This document shows positions 55,160 to 64,000 of a stretch of DNA of 64,000 bases, piece by piece. The DNA lies in the NCBI RefSeq assembly GCF_026309355.1, contig NZ_JAPJZK010000001.1, positions 1,860,001 to 1,924,000 of the forward strand, given 5' to 3'. The notes below the pieces were generated by a model. The model searched no databases. It saw nothing but the letters and a program-made list of their open reading frames with translations, and had not been told where the DNA came from. Position numbers and translations under genes: made by a program. Origin of the DNA: Spartinivicinus marinus. Its GTDB lineage: Bacteria; Pseudomonadota; Gammaproteobacteria; Pseudomonadales; Zooshikellaceae. Numbering within the stretch: the first letter of the stretch is position 1; each line of letters opens with the position of its first letter.

Positions 55160-58100
55160 TTAAGAACTACTTGAGTTCAGCGCCTCACTTAGTGCTTGCT
55201 CTACATCGCTAGCACTCACTTTAGCACTGGTTTTTAGTTCTTCCAGTTCACGCTTACGGCGGCGCTCAGAGTGATAAGCTAAACCAGTTCCTGCAGGAAT
55301 CAAACGCCCAACTACTACGTTTTCTTTTAATCCACGCAAGAAATCCTGCTTACCAGTCACCGCCGCTTCCGTTAACACCCTAGTGGTTTCCTGGAAGGAT
55401 GCCGCCGAAATAAAGGACTCAGTTGCCAATGATGCTTTAGTAATACCTAACAATACTCGCTCGCACTTCGCAGGGAACTTGTTGTTCTCTGCTAGCACTT
55501 CGTTTTCTTCCAGTACAGAGGTGTACTCCAGCTGCTCACCTTTAATAAAGTCAGAATCACCAGACTCAGCAATCTCAGCTTTACGCAACATTTGTCGCAG
55601 TATGACTTCAATATGTTTATCGTTAATTTTTACCCCTTGTAAGCGGTATACATCTTGGATTTCATTAACGATATATTTAGCTAACTCGCTGACACCTAGC
55701 AGGCGCAAGATGTCGTGCGGATTAGAAGGCCCATCAGAAACAACTTCCCCTTTCGTCACCTGCTCACCTTCAAATACGTTGAGGTGACGCCATTTTGGAA
55801 TCAGCTCTTCGTAGTTATCACCGTCAGGTGAAGTAATGACTAACCGTTTCTTACCTTTGGTTTCTTTACCAAAACTGATAGTACCGCTGATTTCCGCCAG
55901 GATTGCCGACTCTTTTGGCTTACGTGCTTCAAACAAGTCAGCTACCCGAGGCAATCCACCCGTAATATCCTTGTTACCAGAAGTTGCTTGTGGAATCCGC
56001 GCGATTACATCACCCACCTCTACCTTAGCGTTATCAGTCAGGGTAACTAACGCATTCGCTGGCAAGAAGTATTGCGCCGGCATATCACTACCAGGCATTT
56101 TTAGTTCTTTGCCGTTACTATCCAATAGTTGGATAGCTGGACGAATATCCTTGCCAGATGATGGACGATCTTTAGGATCAATAACCTCAATATTGGACAA
56201 GCCAGTAAGCTCATCGGTTTGCTTCTTAACAGTAATTCCTTCATCCATACCTGAGAATGAAACAGTACCCGCTAATTCAGCAACAATTGGGTGAGTATGT
56301 GGATCCCACTTAGCCACCACTTGACCAGCTTCTACTTTAACGCCATCTTTAACGCTAATCACAGCACCATACGGCAGCTTATAGCGCTCACGCTCACGGC
56401 CAAACTCATCAGCCAATGCCAACTCACCTGAACGCGAGGTCGCAACGATGCAGCCATCCTTACGCTCAACGAACTTCATATTGTGCAAGCGGATAGTACC
56501 GGCATTTTTCACTTGAACGTTATCAGTTGCAGATGTCCTGGAAGCAGCACCACCAATGTGGAAGGTACGCATTGTTAGCTGAGTACCTGGCTCACCGATT
56601 GATTGAGCCGCGATTACTCCAATGGCCTCACCAACATTAACTAGATGCCCGCGACCAAGGTCACGACCATAACAACTCGAGCAGATACCGAAGCGAGTTT
56701 CACAGGTAATAGGCGAACGGACGACCATTTCATCTACGTTCATGGCTTCTAGCTTTTCAACCCAAGCCTCGTCAATCAGAGTGCCTGCAGGAATGGCAAT
56801 TTCGCCATCAGCACCAGGCTTAGGAACATCAACAGCGACTACCCGGCCAAGAATACGCTCACCTAATGGCTCGACCACATCACCACCCTCAATGTGAGGT
56901 GTCATGACCAAACCTTTATCAGTACCACAGTCTTGCCCTGTAACCACTAAGTCCTGAGCAACATCCACTAAGCGACGAGTCAGATAACCGGAGTTTGCCG
57001 TTTTCAGGGCGGTATCCGCCAAGCCTTTCCGCGCACCGTGAGTTGAGATGAAGTACTGTAATACGTTCAAACCTTCACGGAAGTTTGCAGTAATAGGTGT
57101 TTCGATGATTGAGCCATCTGGCTTAGCCATCAGACCCCGCATCCCCGCCAACTGACGAATCTGCGCCGCACTACCCCGAGCACCGGAGTCTGCCATCATG
57201 TAAACAGAGTTGAATGACTCTTGCTGAACTGTTTTACCTTCACGGTCAACCACATCATCAGAGCCTAGGTTCTCCATCATTTTCTTGGCCACTAACTCAT
57301 TAGCACGTGACCAGATGTCGATTACCTTGTTGTATTTTTCACCCTGAGTTACTAGACCAGAAGCAAACTGGCTTTCGATTTCTTTTACTTCATCTGAAGC
57401 TGCATCAATGATTTCCAGCTTTTCATCAGGAATTACAAAGTCATTTACACCAATAGAAGCACCTGACTTAGTCGCGTAAGAAAAGCCCATATACATCAGT
57501 TGGTCAGCAAAGATTACTGTTTCTTTTAAACCAACATTACGATAGCAGGTGTTAATCAGCTTGGAGATAGACTTCTTCTTCATCGCCTGGTTAACCAGGT
57601 CAAATGGCATACCTTTAGGACAAATTTCAAATAGCAGTGCACGCCCTACTGTAGTATCAGCAATACGAGTAGCCGATGTAACATTGCCTACTAGGTCTTT
57701 AATAGTTTCTTTGATTCTGACCTTAACTTTGGCATGCAACTCTACTTGGCCCGCCCCATAAGCACGACTGACTTCTTTAATGTCTTTAAATGCCATGCCC
57801 TCGCCTTTCGCATTGATCCGGTCTCGGGTCATGTAGTAAAGGCCAAGAACTACGTCTTGCGATGGCACAATAATTGGCTCACCGTTAGCAGGTGCAAGTA
57901 CGTTGTTGGTAGACATCATCAGCGCACGAGACTCAAGCTGGGCCTCGATAGTTAATGGTACGTGGACCGCCATCTGGTCACCGTCAAAGTCAGCGTTATA
58001 GGCCGCACAGACTAACGGGTGCAACTGGATAGCTTTACCCTCGATCAACACTGGCTCAAATGCCTGGATACCTAAACGGTGCAATGTTGGTGCACGATTC

Positions 58101-59368
58101 AACAGTACAGGATGTTCGCGAATAACTTCAGCCAGGATATCCCATACTTCCGGGGTTTCCCGCTCAACCATTTTCTTAGCCGCTTTAATCGTTGTCGCCA
58201 GACCACGATGCTCAAGCTTGCCAAAGATAAAAGGTTTGAATAGCTCAAGTGCCATTTTCTTAGGCAAACCACACTGATGCAGGCGCAAGGTAGGGCCAAC
58301 CACGATTACCGAACGGCCAGAGTAGTCAACTCGCTTACCTAACAAGTTCTGACGGAAACGACCCTGCTTACCTTTGATCATATCTGCCAAAGACTTCAGA
58401 GGACGCTTATTCGAACCAGTAATGGCACGACCGCGACGACCGTTATCCAGCAAGGCATCAACAGACTCTTGCAACATCCGTTTTTCGTTACGCACGATGA
58501 TGTCTGGAGCACTTAAGTCCAACAGCCGCTTCAGACGGTTGTTCCTGTTGATTACCCGGCGGTATAAGTCGTTCAAATCAGATGTAGCAAAGCGACCACC
58601 ATCAAGTGGTACTAATGGGCGTAAGTCAGGTGGCAATACCGGCAGAACTTTAAGAATCATCCACTCTGGATTGTTATCTGACTTATGGAAAGCTTCTAAC
58701 AGTTTCAAGCGCTTAGAAAGCTTCTTGATTTTGGTTTCAGAGTTCGTGTTAGGGATCTCTTCACGTAACTCTTGCACTTCTTGCTCAAGATCGATATCTA
58801 GCAATAATGCCTGAATCGCTTCAGCACCCATTTTGGCATCGAAGTCATCACCAAATTCTTCTAATGAGTCGTAGTACTCTTCATCGTTTAGTAGCTGGCC
58901 ACGCTCAAGGGTCGTCATGCCTGGGTCGATCACCACATATGACTCAAAGTACAGCACTCGTTCGATATCACGCAGAGTCATATCCAGCATCAAGCCTATT
59001 CTGGAAGGCAGTGACTTCAAGAACCAGATATGTGCAACAGGGCTTGCCAGCTCGATGTGTCCCATCCGGTCACGACGAACTTTTGAAAGCGCAACTTCTA
59101 CACCACACTTTTCGCAGATAACACCACGGTGCTTTAAGCGCTTATATTTTCCACACAAACACTCATAATCTTTCACTGGGCCAAAAATCTTGGCACAGAA
59201 CAAACCATCGCGCTCTGGTTTAAACGTACGATAGTTAATGGTTTCAGGCTTTTTCACCTCACCATATGACCAGGACCGAATCATTTCTGGTGAAGCCAAA
59301 CCAATGCGTATGGAGTCAAATTCTTCTGACTGTCCTTGAGACTTCAGCAGGTTTAATAAATCTTTCAA
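55160..59368 (-). CDS. rpoC: DNA-directed RNA polymerase subunit beta'
   Basis: 1402 residues. The zinc site '[23 protein letters not shown]' is near the N-terminus, the catalytic metal motif is '[12 protein letters not shown]', and the second zinc site is '[16 protein letters not shown]'. It pairs with RpoB to form the polymerase cleft and active site. It starts 78 bp after rpoB, with an intercistronic hairpin in the gap. Confidence 0.99.
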   Translation of the reverse strand: MKDLLNLLKSQGQSEEFDSIRIGLASPEMIRSWSYGEVKKPETINYRTFKPERDGLFCAKIFGPVKDYECLCGKYKRLKHRGVICEKCGVEVALSKVRRDRMGHIELASPVAHIWFLKSLPSRIGLMLDMTLRDIERVLYFESYVVIDPGMTTLERGQLLNDEEYYDSLEEFGDDFDAKMGAEAIQALLLDIDLEQEVQELREEIPNTNSETKIKKLSKRLKLLEAFHKSDNNPEWMILKVLPVLPPDLRPLVPLDGGRFATSDLNDLYRRVINRNNRLKRLLDLSAPDIIVRNEKRMLQESVDALLDNGRRGRAITGSNKRPLKSLADMIKGKQGRFRQNLLGKRVDYSGRSVIVVGPTLRLHQCGLPKKMALELFKPFIFGKLEHRGLATTIKAAKKMVERETPEVWDILAEVIREHPVLLNRAPTLHRLGIQAFEPVLIEGKAIQLHPLVCAAYNADFDGDQMAVHVPLTIEAQLESRALMMSTNNVLAPANGEPIIVPSQDVVLGLYYMTRDRINAKGEGMAFKDIKEVSRAYGAGQVELHAKVKVRIKETIKDLVGNVTSATRIADTTVGRALLFEICPKGMPFDLVNQAMKKKSISKLINTCYRNVGLKETVIFADQLMYMGFSYATKSGASIGVNDFVIPDEKLEIIDAASDEVKEIESQFASGLVTQGEKYNKVIDIWSRANELVAKKMMENLGSDDVVDREGKTVQQESFNSVYMMADSGARGSAAQIRQLAGMRGLMAKPDGSIIETPITANFREGLNVLQYFISTHGARKGLADTALKTANSGYLTRRLVDVAQDLVVTGQDCGTDKGLVMTPHIEGGDVVEPLGERILGRVVAVDVPKPGADGEIAIPAGTLIDEAWVEKLEAMNVDEMVVRSPITCETRFGICSSCYGRDLGRGHLVNVGEAIGVIAAQSIGEPGTQLTMRTFHIGGAASRTSATDNVQVKNAGTIRLHNMKFVERKDGCIVATSRSGELALADEFGRERERYKLPYGAVISVKDGVKVEAGQVVAKWDPHTHPIVAELAGTVSFSGMDEGITVKKQTDELTGLSNIEVIDPKDRPSSGKDIRPAIQLLDSNGKELKMPGSDMPAQYFLPANALVTLTDNAKVEVGDVIARIPQATSGNKDITGGLPRVADLFEARKPKESAILAEISGTISFGKETKGKKRLVITSPDGDNYEELIPKWRHLNVFEGEQVTKGEVVSDGPSNPHDILRLLGVSELAKYIVNEIQDVYRLQGVKINDKHIEVILRQMLRKAEIAESGDSDFIKGEQLEYTSVLEENEVLAENNKFPAKCERVLLGITKASLATESFISAASFQETTRVLTEAAVTGKQDFLRGLKENVVVGRLIPAGTGLAYHSERRRKRELEELKTSAKVSASDVEQALSEALNSSSS

Positions 59369-59398
59369 GGCTATCTCTCCCAGCGGAGTTGTTGATTC

Positions 59399-59418
59399 CG
59401 GGAGCCTTCTGGCTCCCG
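59399..59418 (-). terminator. Intercistronic hairpin between rpoB and rpoC
   Basis: CGGGAGCC (59399-59406) and GGCTCCCG (59411-59418) are perfect 8-bp complements with a TTCT loop. No T-run follows. In this position it is more likely a stability or processing element than a full terminator. Confidence 0.55.
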
Positions 59419-59446
59419 CGCCGCAATTAGGTTTTGGTCACGTGGA

Positions 59447-62400
59447 CTATTCGCTTTCCAGCTCAATATCAATACCTAGCGAACGAATCTCTTTCACCAA
59501 CACATTGAATGACTCTGGCATACCCGCTTCCATTCGGTGGTCACCGTCAACAATGTTTTTGTACATCTTGGTCCGACCTGCCACGTCATCAGACTTAACC
59601 GTTAGCATTTCCTGCAAGGTATAAGCTGCACCGTATGCTTCCAGTGCCCATACCTCCATCTCACCGAAACGCTGGCCACCAAACTGAGCTTTACCACCCA
59701 ATGGTTGCTGCGTTACCAGACTGTAAGAACCGGTAGAGCGGGCATGCATCTTGTCGTCAACCAAGTGGTTGAGCTTCAGCATATACATATAGCCAACCGT
59801 TACTGGTCGATCAAAACGATCACCGGTACGACCATCATGAAGCACCATCTGACCAGAGTCTGGCATATCCGCCAGCCTTAACAGCTCCTTTATTTCCTCT
59901 TCTCTAGCACCGTCGAACACTTGTGTAGCCATTGGTACGCCACCACGAAGGTTATAGGCAAGCTCAAGAAGCTCTGCATCAGAGAAACTGTCAAGGTCTT
60001 CAAAACGGCCTTCGCCAACGTCGTTGTAGACCTTCTTCAAGAAATCACGCAACTCAGCAATAGACTGCTGGGCTTTAATCATTCGATCAATTTTCTCACC
60101 CAGCCCTTTTGCCGCTAAACCAAGGTGGGTCTCAAGAATTTGCCCAACGTTCATCCGTGACGGTACACCCAGTGGGTTAAGCACGATATCAACTGGGTTA
60201 CCCTGTTCGTCATAGGGCATATCCTCAACAGGCATGATTACTGAGATAACACCCTTGTTACCATGACGCCCTGCCATTTTGTCACCTGGCTGAATTCGAC
60301 GCTTAATCGCCAGATAAACCTTAACGATTTTCAGTACGCCTGGCGCCAAGTCATCACCACACTGAAGCTTTTTCTTCTTGTCTTCAAAGCGTTGATCCAG
60401 CTGGTCACGACGTTCTTGCAATTGCTCTTGTGCAGCCTCTAGCTGGTCGTTTAGCGCATCGTTAGTCATCCGCAACTTAAACCAGTTACGATGCTCCAGC
60501 TCTGCCAGGTACTCACTGGTAATCTCATTACCTTTGGTAAGATTTGGACCACCTTCAACTTTTTGCCCAACCAGAGCAGCTTCTAGACGTTCAAAAGTAG
60601 CAGTTTCGACAATGCGGAACTCTTCGTTGAGGTCCTTACGCACCTCATCCAGCTGAGCTTTTTCAATAGCCAGGGCACGCGGATCTTTTTCAACACCATC
60701 ACGGGTAAAGACCTGCACATCAATTACCGTGCCTTTTACACTGGTAGGTACCCGTAAAGAAGTGTCTTTAACGTCAGAGGCTTTTTCACCAAAAATAGCA
60801 CGCAGTAGCTTCTCTTCTGGCGTTAGCTGAGTTTCACCTTTTGGTGTCACCTTACCAACCAGAATATCGCCTGCGCCCACTTCAGCACCCACATAGACAA
60901 TGCCTGACTCGTCCAACTTAGACAGCGCACCCTCACCAACATTCGGAATATCTGAAGTAATTTCTTCAGAGCCAAGCTTCGTGTCACGGGCGACACAGGT
61001 CATTTCTTGAATGTGGATAGTAGTGAAGCGATCTTCTTGAACCACACGCTCAGAAACTAAGATCGAGTCCTCAAAGTTGTAACCATTCCAAGGCATGAAC
61101 GCCACACGCATATTCTGACCAAGCGCTAGCTCACCCATGTCAACGGATGGGCCATCAGCCAGAATATCACCACGAGTCACTTGATCACCGGTGCTAACCA
61201 ATGGGCGCTGATTAATACAGGTGTTTTGGTTAGAACGGGTGTATTTAGTCAGGTTGTAGATTTCAACACCAGCTTCACCAGTGATCAGTTCATCTTCATT
61301 AACCCGGACAACAATCCGCGCTGCATCAACAGACTCGACCACCCCACCACGCCTGGCAACCACACACACACCAGAGTCGCTCGCTACGTTGCGCTCCATA
61401 CCAGTACCCACTAATGGCTTTTCAGAGATTAGCGTAGGCACTGCCTGACGTTGCATGTTTGATCCCATCAAAGCCCGGTTAGCATCATCGTGCTCAAGAA
61501 ATGGGATTAACGAAGCTGCGACCGAAACCACCTGACGTGGTGATACGTCCATATACTGAACGTTTTCAGGAGGCATTAAGGTAAATTCATTCTTGTGCCG
61601 AACGTTTACCAGCTCATTTATCAATTTACGATCTTCATCCAGTGGCGCATTAGCCTGAGCGATTACATATTCACTCTCTTCAATAGCAGAAAGGTAGTCA
61701 ATTTCATCTGTAACCACACCATCAACCACTTTCCGATAAGGCGATTCAAGGAAACCAAATGCATTGGTTCTAGCGTAAGTAGCTAGAGAGTTAATCAAAC
61801 CAATGTTTGGACCTTCAGGCGTTTCGATAGGACATACCCGACCATAGTGAGTTGGGTGTACGTCACGCACCTCAAAACCAGCACGCTCACGAGTCAAACC
61901 ACCTGGACCTAATGCAGAAACTCGGCGCTTGTGAGTAACTTCAGACAGAGGGTTATTCTGATCCATAAACTGAGATAGCTGGCTAGAGCCAAAGAACTCT
62001 TTAATTGCAGCGGCTACTGGCTTGGCATTGATCAAATCTTGCGGCATTAGACCTTCAGATTCGGCCATGCTCAGGCGCTCTTTTACTGCACGCTCAACCC
62101 GAACCAAGCCAACCCGGAATTGGTTCTCAGCCATTTCACCAACGCTACGAATCCGACGGTTACCCAAGTGATCAATATCATCCACTTGACCTTTACCATT
62201 ACGGATGTCTACCAGGGTCTTCATAACATCAATGATGTCACTGTTATCAAGCACACCCTGACCTTGGTCATCTTTGCGGCCTAATCGACGATTAAACTTC
62301 ATCCGGCCTACGCCAGATAAATCGTAACGCTCTGGAGAGAAAAATAGGTTTTCGAATAATGCTTCTGCCGCCTCTTTGGTTGGAGGCTCACCTGGACGCA

Positions 62401-63523
62401 TCATTCGATAGATTTCAACTAAAGCTTCAAGCTGACTTGTCGTATTATCAGCTTTTACGGTATCTGAAATATAAGGCCCACAGTCGAGATCATTAATATA
62501 AAGTGTCTCAATTGTTTTAATGCCTTTAGTAATTAATTTTTCCAGCATTTCCAGAGTGATTTCAGAGTTACAGTTAAATAACACCTCACCTGTTGCTGAA
62601 TCAATAATATCAGTGGCAGTAACCTTACCTAATAAGTACTCAGTTGGTGCATCAAGTGTCTTCAAATTAGATTTCTGCATCTGCCGTATATGGCGCGCAG
62701 TAATCCGGCGACCTTGCTCAACAATAACACTGCCATCACTATCTTTAATATCAAAGCTAGCCGCTTCACCACGCAAGCGCTCAGGCACCAGCTCCATTGA
62801 TACCCCATCATCACTGACGTGAAACTTATTGGTATCGAAGAACATATCAAGAATTTGCTCAGATGAATAACCTAGTGCTCTAAGCAATATCGATGCTGGC
62901 AACTTACGACGACGGTCAATACGCACATATAGCAAGTCTTTTGGATCAAACTCATAATCCAGCCAAGAGCCACGATAAGGAATAATTCGGGCAGAATAAA
63001 GCAACTTGCCTGAAGAGTGGGTTTTTCCACGGTCGTGATCAAAGAACACCCCAGGAGAACGATGCAACTGGGAAACTATCACCCGCTCAGTACCATTAAT
63101 AACAAAGGTACCGTTTTCGGTCATTAATGGGATTTCTCCCATATAAACTTCTTGCTCTTTGATGTCTTTGATTGCTTTGTTTGCTGAATCCTTATCGTAA
63201 ATAATCAGGCGAACTTTAACCCGAAGTGGAACAGCATAAGTGACGCCACGGAGTTGACACTCTTTAACATCAAAAGCCGGTTCACCCAGTTTGTAGCCTA
63301 CGTACTCAAGAGCCGCACTACCTGAGTAACTTACGATTGGAAAAACGGATTTAAAAGCGGCGTGCAAACCAAAGTCATTACGTTGATTCGAGCTGACTCC
63401 TGCCTGTAAAAACTTGCGGTAAGAATCAAGCTGAATTGCCAGGAGATAAGGAATATCCATAACATGCGGCAGCTTGCCGAAATCTTTACGGATACGTTTT
63501 TTCTCAGTATATGAGTAAGCCAT
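59447..63523 (-). CDS. rpoB: DNA-directed RNA polymerase subunit beta
   Basis: 1358 residues. It starts '[40 protein letters not shown]'. The rifampicin region reads '[20 protein letters not shown]' and then '[12 protein letters not shown]'; the Asp, His and Ser most often changed in resistant mutants are wild type. The end '[38 protein letters not shown]' is highly conserved. It forms the upper jaw of the polymerase and is co-transcribed with rpoC. Confidence 0.99.
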   Translation of the reverse strand: MAYSYTEKKRIRKDFGKLPHVMDIPYLLAIQLDSYRKFLQAGVSSNQRNDFGLHAAFKSVFPIVSYSGSAALEYVGYKLGEPAFDVKECQLRGVTYAVPLRVKVRLIIYDKDSANKAIKDIKEQEVYMGEIPLMTENGTFVINGTERVIVSQLHRSPGVFFDHDRGKTHSSGKLLYSARIIPYRGSWLDYEFDPKDLLYVRIDRRRKLPASILLRALGYSSEQILDMFFDTNKFHVSDDGVSMELVPERLRGEAASFDIKDSDGSVIVEQGRRITARHIRQMQKSNLKTLDAPTEYLLGKVTATDIIDSATGEVLFNCNSEITLEMLEKLITKGIKTIETLYINDLDCGPYISDTVKADNTTSQLEALVEIYRMMRPGEPPTKEAAEALFENLFFSPERYDLSGVGRMKFNRRLGRKDDQGQGVLDNSDIIDVMKTLVDIRNGKGQVDDIDHLGNRRIRSVGEMAENQFRVGLVRVERAVKERLSMAESEGLMPQDLINAKPVAAAIKEFFGSSQLSQFMDQNNPLSEVTHKRRVSALGPGGLTRERAGFEVRDVHPTHYGRVCPIETPEGPNIGLINSLATYARTNAFGFLESPYRKVVDGVVTDEIDYLSAIEESEYVIAQANAPLDEDRKLINELVNVRHKNEFTLMPPENVQYMDVSPRQVVSVAASLIPFLEHDDANRALMGSNMQRQAVPTLISEKPLVGTGMERNVASDSGVCVVARRGGVVESVDAARIVVRVNEDELITGEAGVEIYNLTKYTRSNQNTCINQRPLVSTGDQVTRGDILADGPSVDMGELALGQNMRVAFMPWNGYNFEDSILVSERVVQEDRFTTIHIQEMTCVARDTKLGSEEITSDIPNVGEGALSKLDESGIVYVGAEVGAGDILVGKVTPKGETQLTPEEKLLRAIFGEKASDVKDTSLRVPTSVKGTVIDVQVFTRDGVEKDPRALAIEKAQLDEVRKDLNEEFRIVETATFERLEAALVGQKVEGGPNLTKGNEITSEYLAELEHRNWFKLRMTNDALNDQLEAAQEQLQERRDQLDQRFEDKKKKLQCGDDLAPGVLKIVKVYLAIKRRIQPGDKMAGRHGNKGVISVIMPVEDMPYDEQGNPVDIVLNPLGVPSRMNVGQILETHLGLAAKGLGEKIDRMIKAQQSIAELRDFLKKVYNDVGEGRFEDLDSFSDAELLELAYNLRGGVPMATQVFDGAREEEIKELLRLADMPDSGQMVLHDGRTGDRFDRPVTVGYMYMLKLNHLVDDKMHARSTGSYSLVTQQPLGGKAQFGGQRFGEMEVWALEAYGAAYTLQEMLTVKSDDVAGRTKMYKNIVDGDHRMEAGMPESFNVLVKEIRSLGIDIELESE

Positions 63524-63680
63524 TAGCGTTCCCCAGCTTGGTCACCTGCTAACCAGCGCTTTTACCAGTGTCGTAAATAAGCGCGCAGTGAAAATAAGAA
63601 CTAAAGTATTGTCCTTTTAAGCAGCATTGGTATGCTGTAATTGTGCAACATCAGCTGTATATTGCTGAGTTTACAACAGC

Positions 63681-63708
63681 AAAAGGCCGGCACCTCAAGG
63701 TACCAGCC
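63681..63708 (-). terminator. Attenuator/terminator between rplL and rpoB
   Basis: GGCCGGCACC (63685-63694) and GGTACCAGCC (63699-63708) pair over 10 bp with two G-U pairs in the minus-strand RNA, closed by a 4-nt loop and followed by TTTT. In E. coli a partial attenuator in this spacer sets the ratio of ribosomal protein to polymerase synthesis; this hairpin is its likely equivalent. Confidence 0.75.
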
Positions 63709-63740
63709 AAATTGGAAAAGAATTTATGCAATCGTTGGAA

Positions 63741-64000
63741 TTACTTAACTTCCACAGTTGCACCAGCTTCTTCCAGCTGTTTTTTAGCGTCTTCAGCTTC
63801 TTCTTTAGTAGCACCTTCTTTAACAGGAGCAGGCGCACCGTCAACTAAAGCTTTAGCTTCTTTCAAACCAAGACCAGTGATACCGCGAACAGCTTTAATT
63901 ACGTTCACTTTCTTGTCACCAGCGCTTGTTAGAACAACGTCAAATTCAGTTTGCTCTTCTTGAGGAGCAGCTTCAGCAGCAGCTGGACCAGCAACTGCAA
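63741..64000 (-). CDS. rplL: 50S ribosomal protein L7/L12 (5' part outside window)
   Basis: The minus-strand frame runs to the window end. It encodes the hinge ('[11 protein letters not shown]') and C-terminal domain ('[46 protein letters not shown]', ending '[11 protein letters not shown]'). The stalk protein recruits elongation factors. The N-terminal dimerisation domain is beyond base 64000. It precedes rpoB, as in the rplKAJL-rpoBC cluster. Confidence 0.97.
   Translation of the reverse strand, partial: AVAGPAAAEAAPQEEQTEFDVVLTSAGDKKVNVIKAVRGITGLGLKEAKALVDGAPAPVKEGATKEEAEDAKKQLEEAGATVEVK

Noticed and set aside
61930-62010. Rifampicin-resistance change in rpoB
   Set aside because: The resistance region has the wild-type residues ([17 protein letters not shown], then [10 protein letters not shown]).

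Overview
The window comes from the chromosome of a low-to-medium GC, probably marine gammaproteobacterium. The ribosomal and RNA polymerase proteins are typical of the class. The order uvrA - yajR-like MFS - ssb lying near rplQ is the arrangement I know from Pseudomonas aeruginosa. AT-rich spacers, many orphan periplasmic binding proteins and M9 collagenases fit Oceanospirillales-type relatives (Zooshikella or Spartinivicinus would be my guess), but the genus cannot be fixed from sequence alone.

Layout. (1) 1-4.8 kb is accessory: a LysR regulator cut by the window edge, a small quinol-type monooxygenase, an unknown anchored protein with an internal duplication, and two orphan periplasmic binding proteins. 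(2) 4.85-12.98 kb is a complete RND efflux system (adaptor, pump, outer-membrane channel) behind its own OmpR-type response regulator and kinase. The two promoters share an identical direct-repeat module. (3) 13-14.9 kb holds two binding-protein relics, a fatty acid hydroxylase/sterol desaturase and a YceK-type lipoprotein. (4) 14.9-20.4 kb is conserved: ssb, a YajR-type MFS protein, uvrA and a SEC-C protein.

(5) 20.4-36.6 kb is an accessory block between uvrA/SEC-C and rplQ. It holds a GT25 glycosyltransferase, a Vibrio-cytolysin-type pore-forming toxin with a ricin-type lectin domain, an ammonium-transporter/histidine-kinase fusion in an operon with an HD-GYP response regulator, two paralogous M9 collagenases, a papain-like peptidase-fold protein, a 2OG-Fe dioxygenase and a small secreted unknown. 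The toxin/glycosyltransferase segment lies between two direct copies of a MITE-like repeat, next to a 48-bp relic of a second toxin gene.

(6) 36.7-64 kb is, on the minus strand, rplL (partial) - rpoB - rpoC - rpsL - rpsG - fusA - tuf - S10 operon - spc operon - alpha operon to rplQ. Strong sigma70-type promoters stand before rpsL and rpsJ, and hairpin terminators close the transcription units.

The most interesting points are the Amt-kinase/HD-GYP pair (ammonium sensing probably wired to c-di-GMP breakdown), the MITE family and the toxin-gene relic it interrupts, the shared promoter module of the efflux regulator, and the strong inverted repeats that span the stop codons of uvrA and the SEC-C gene.
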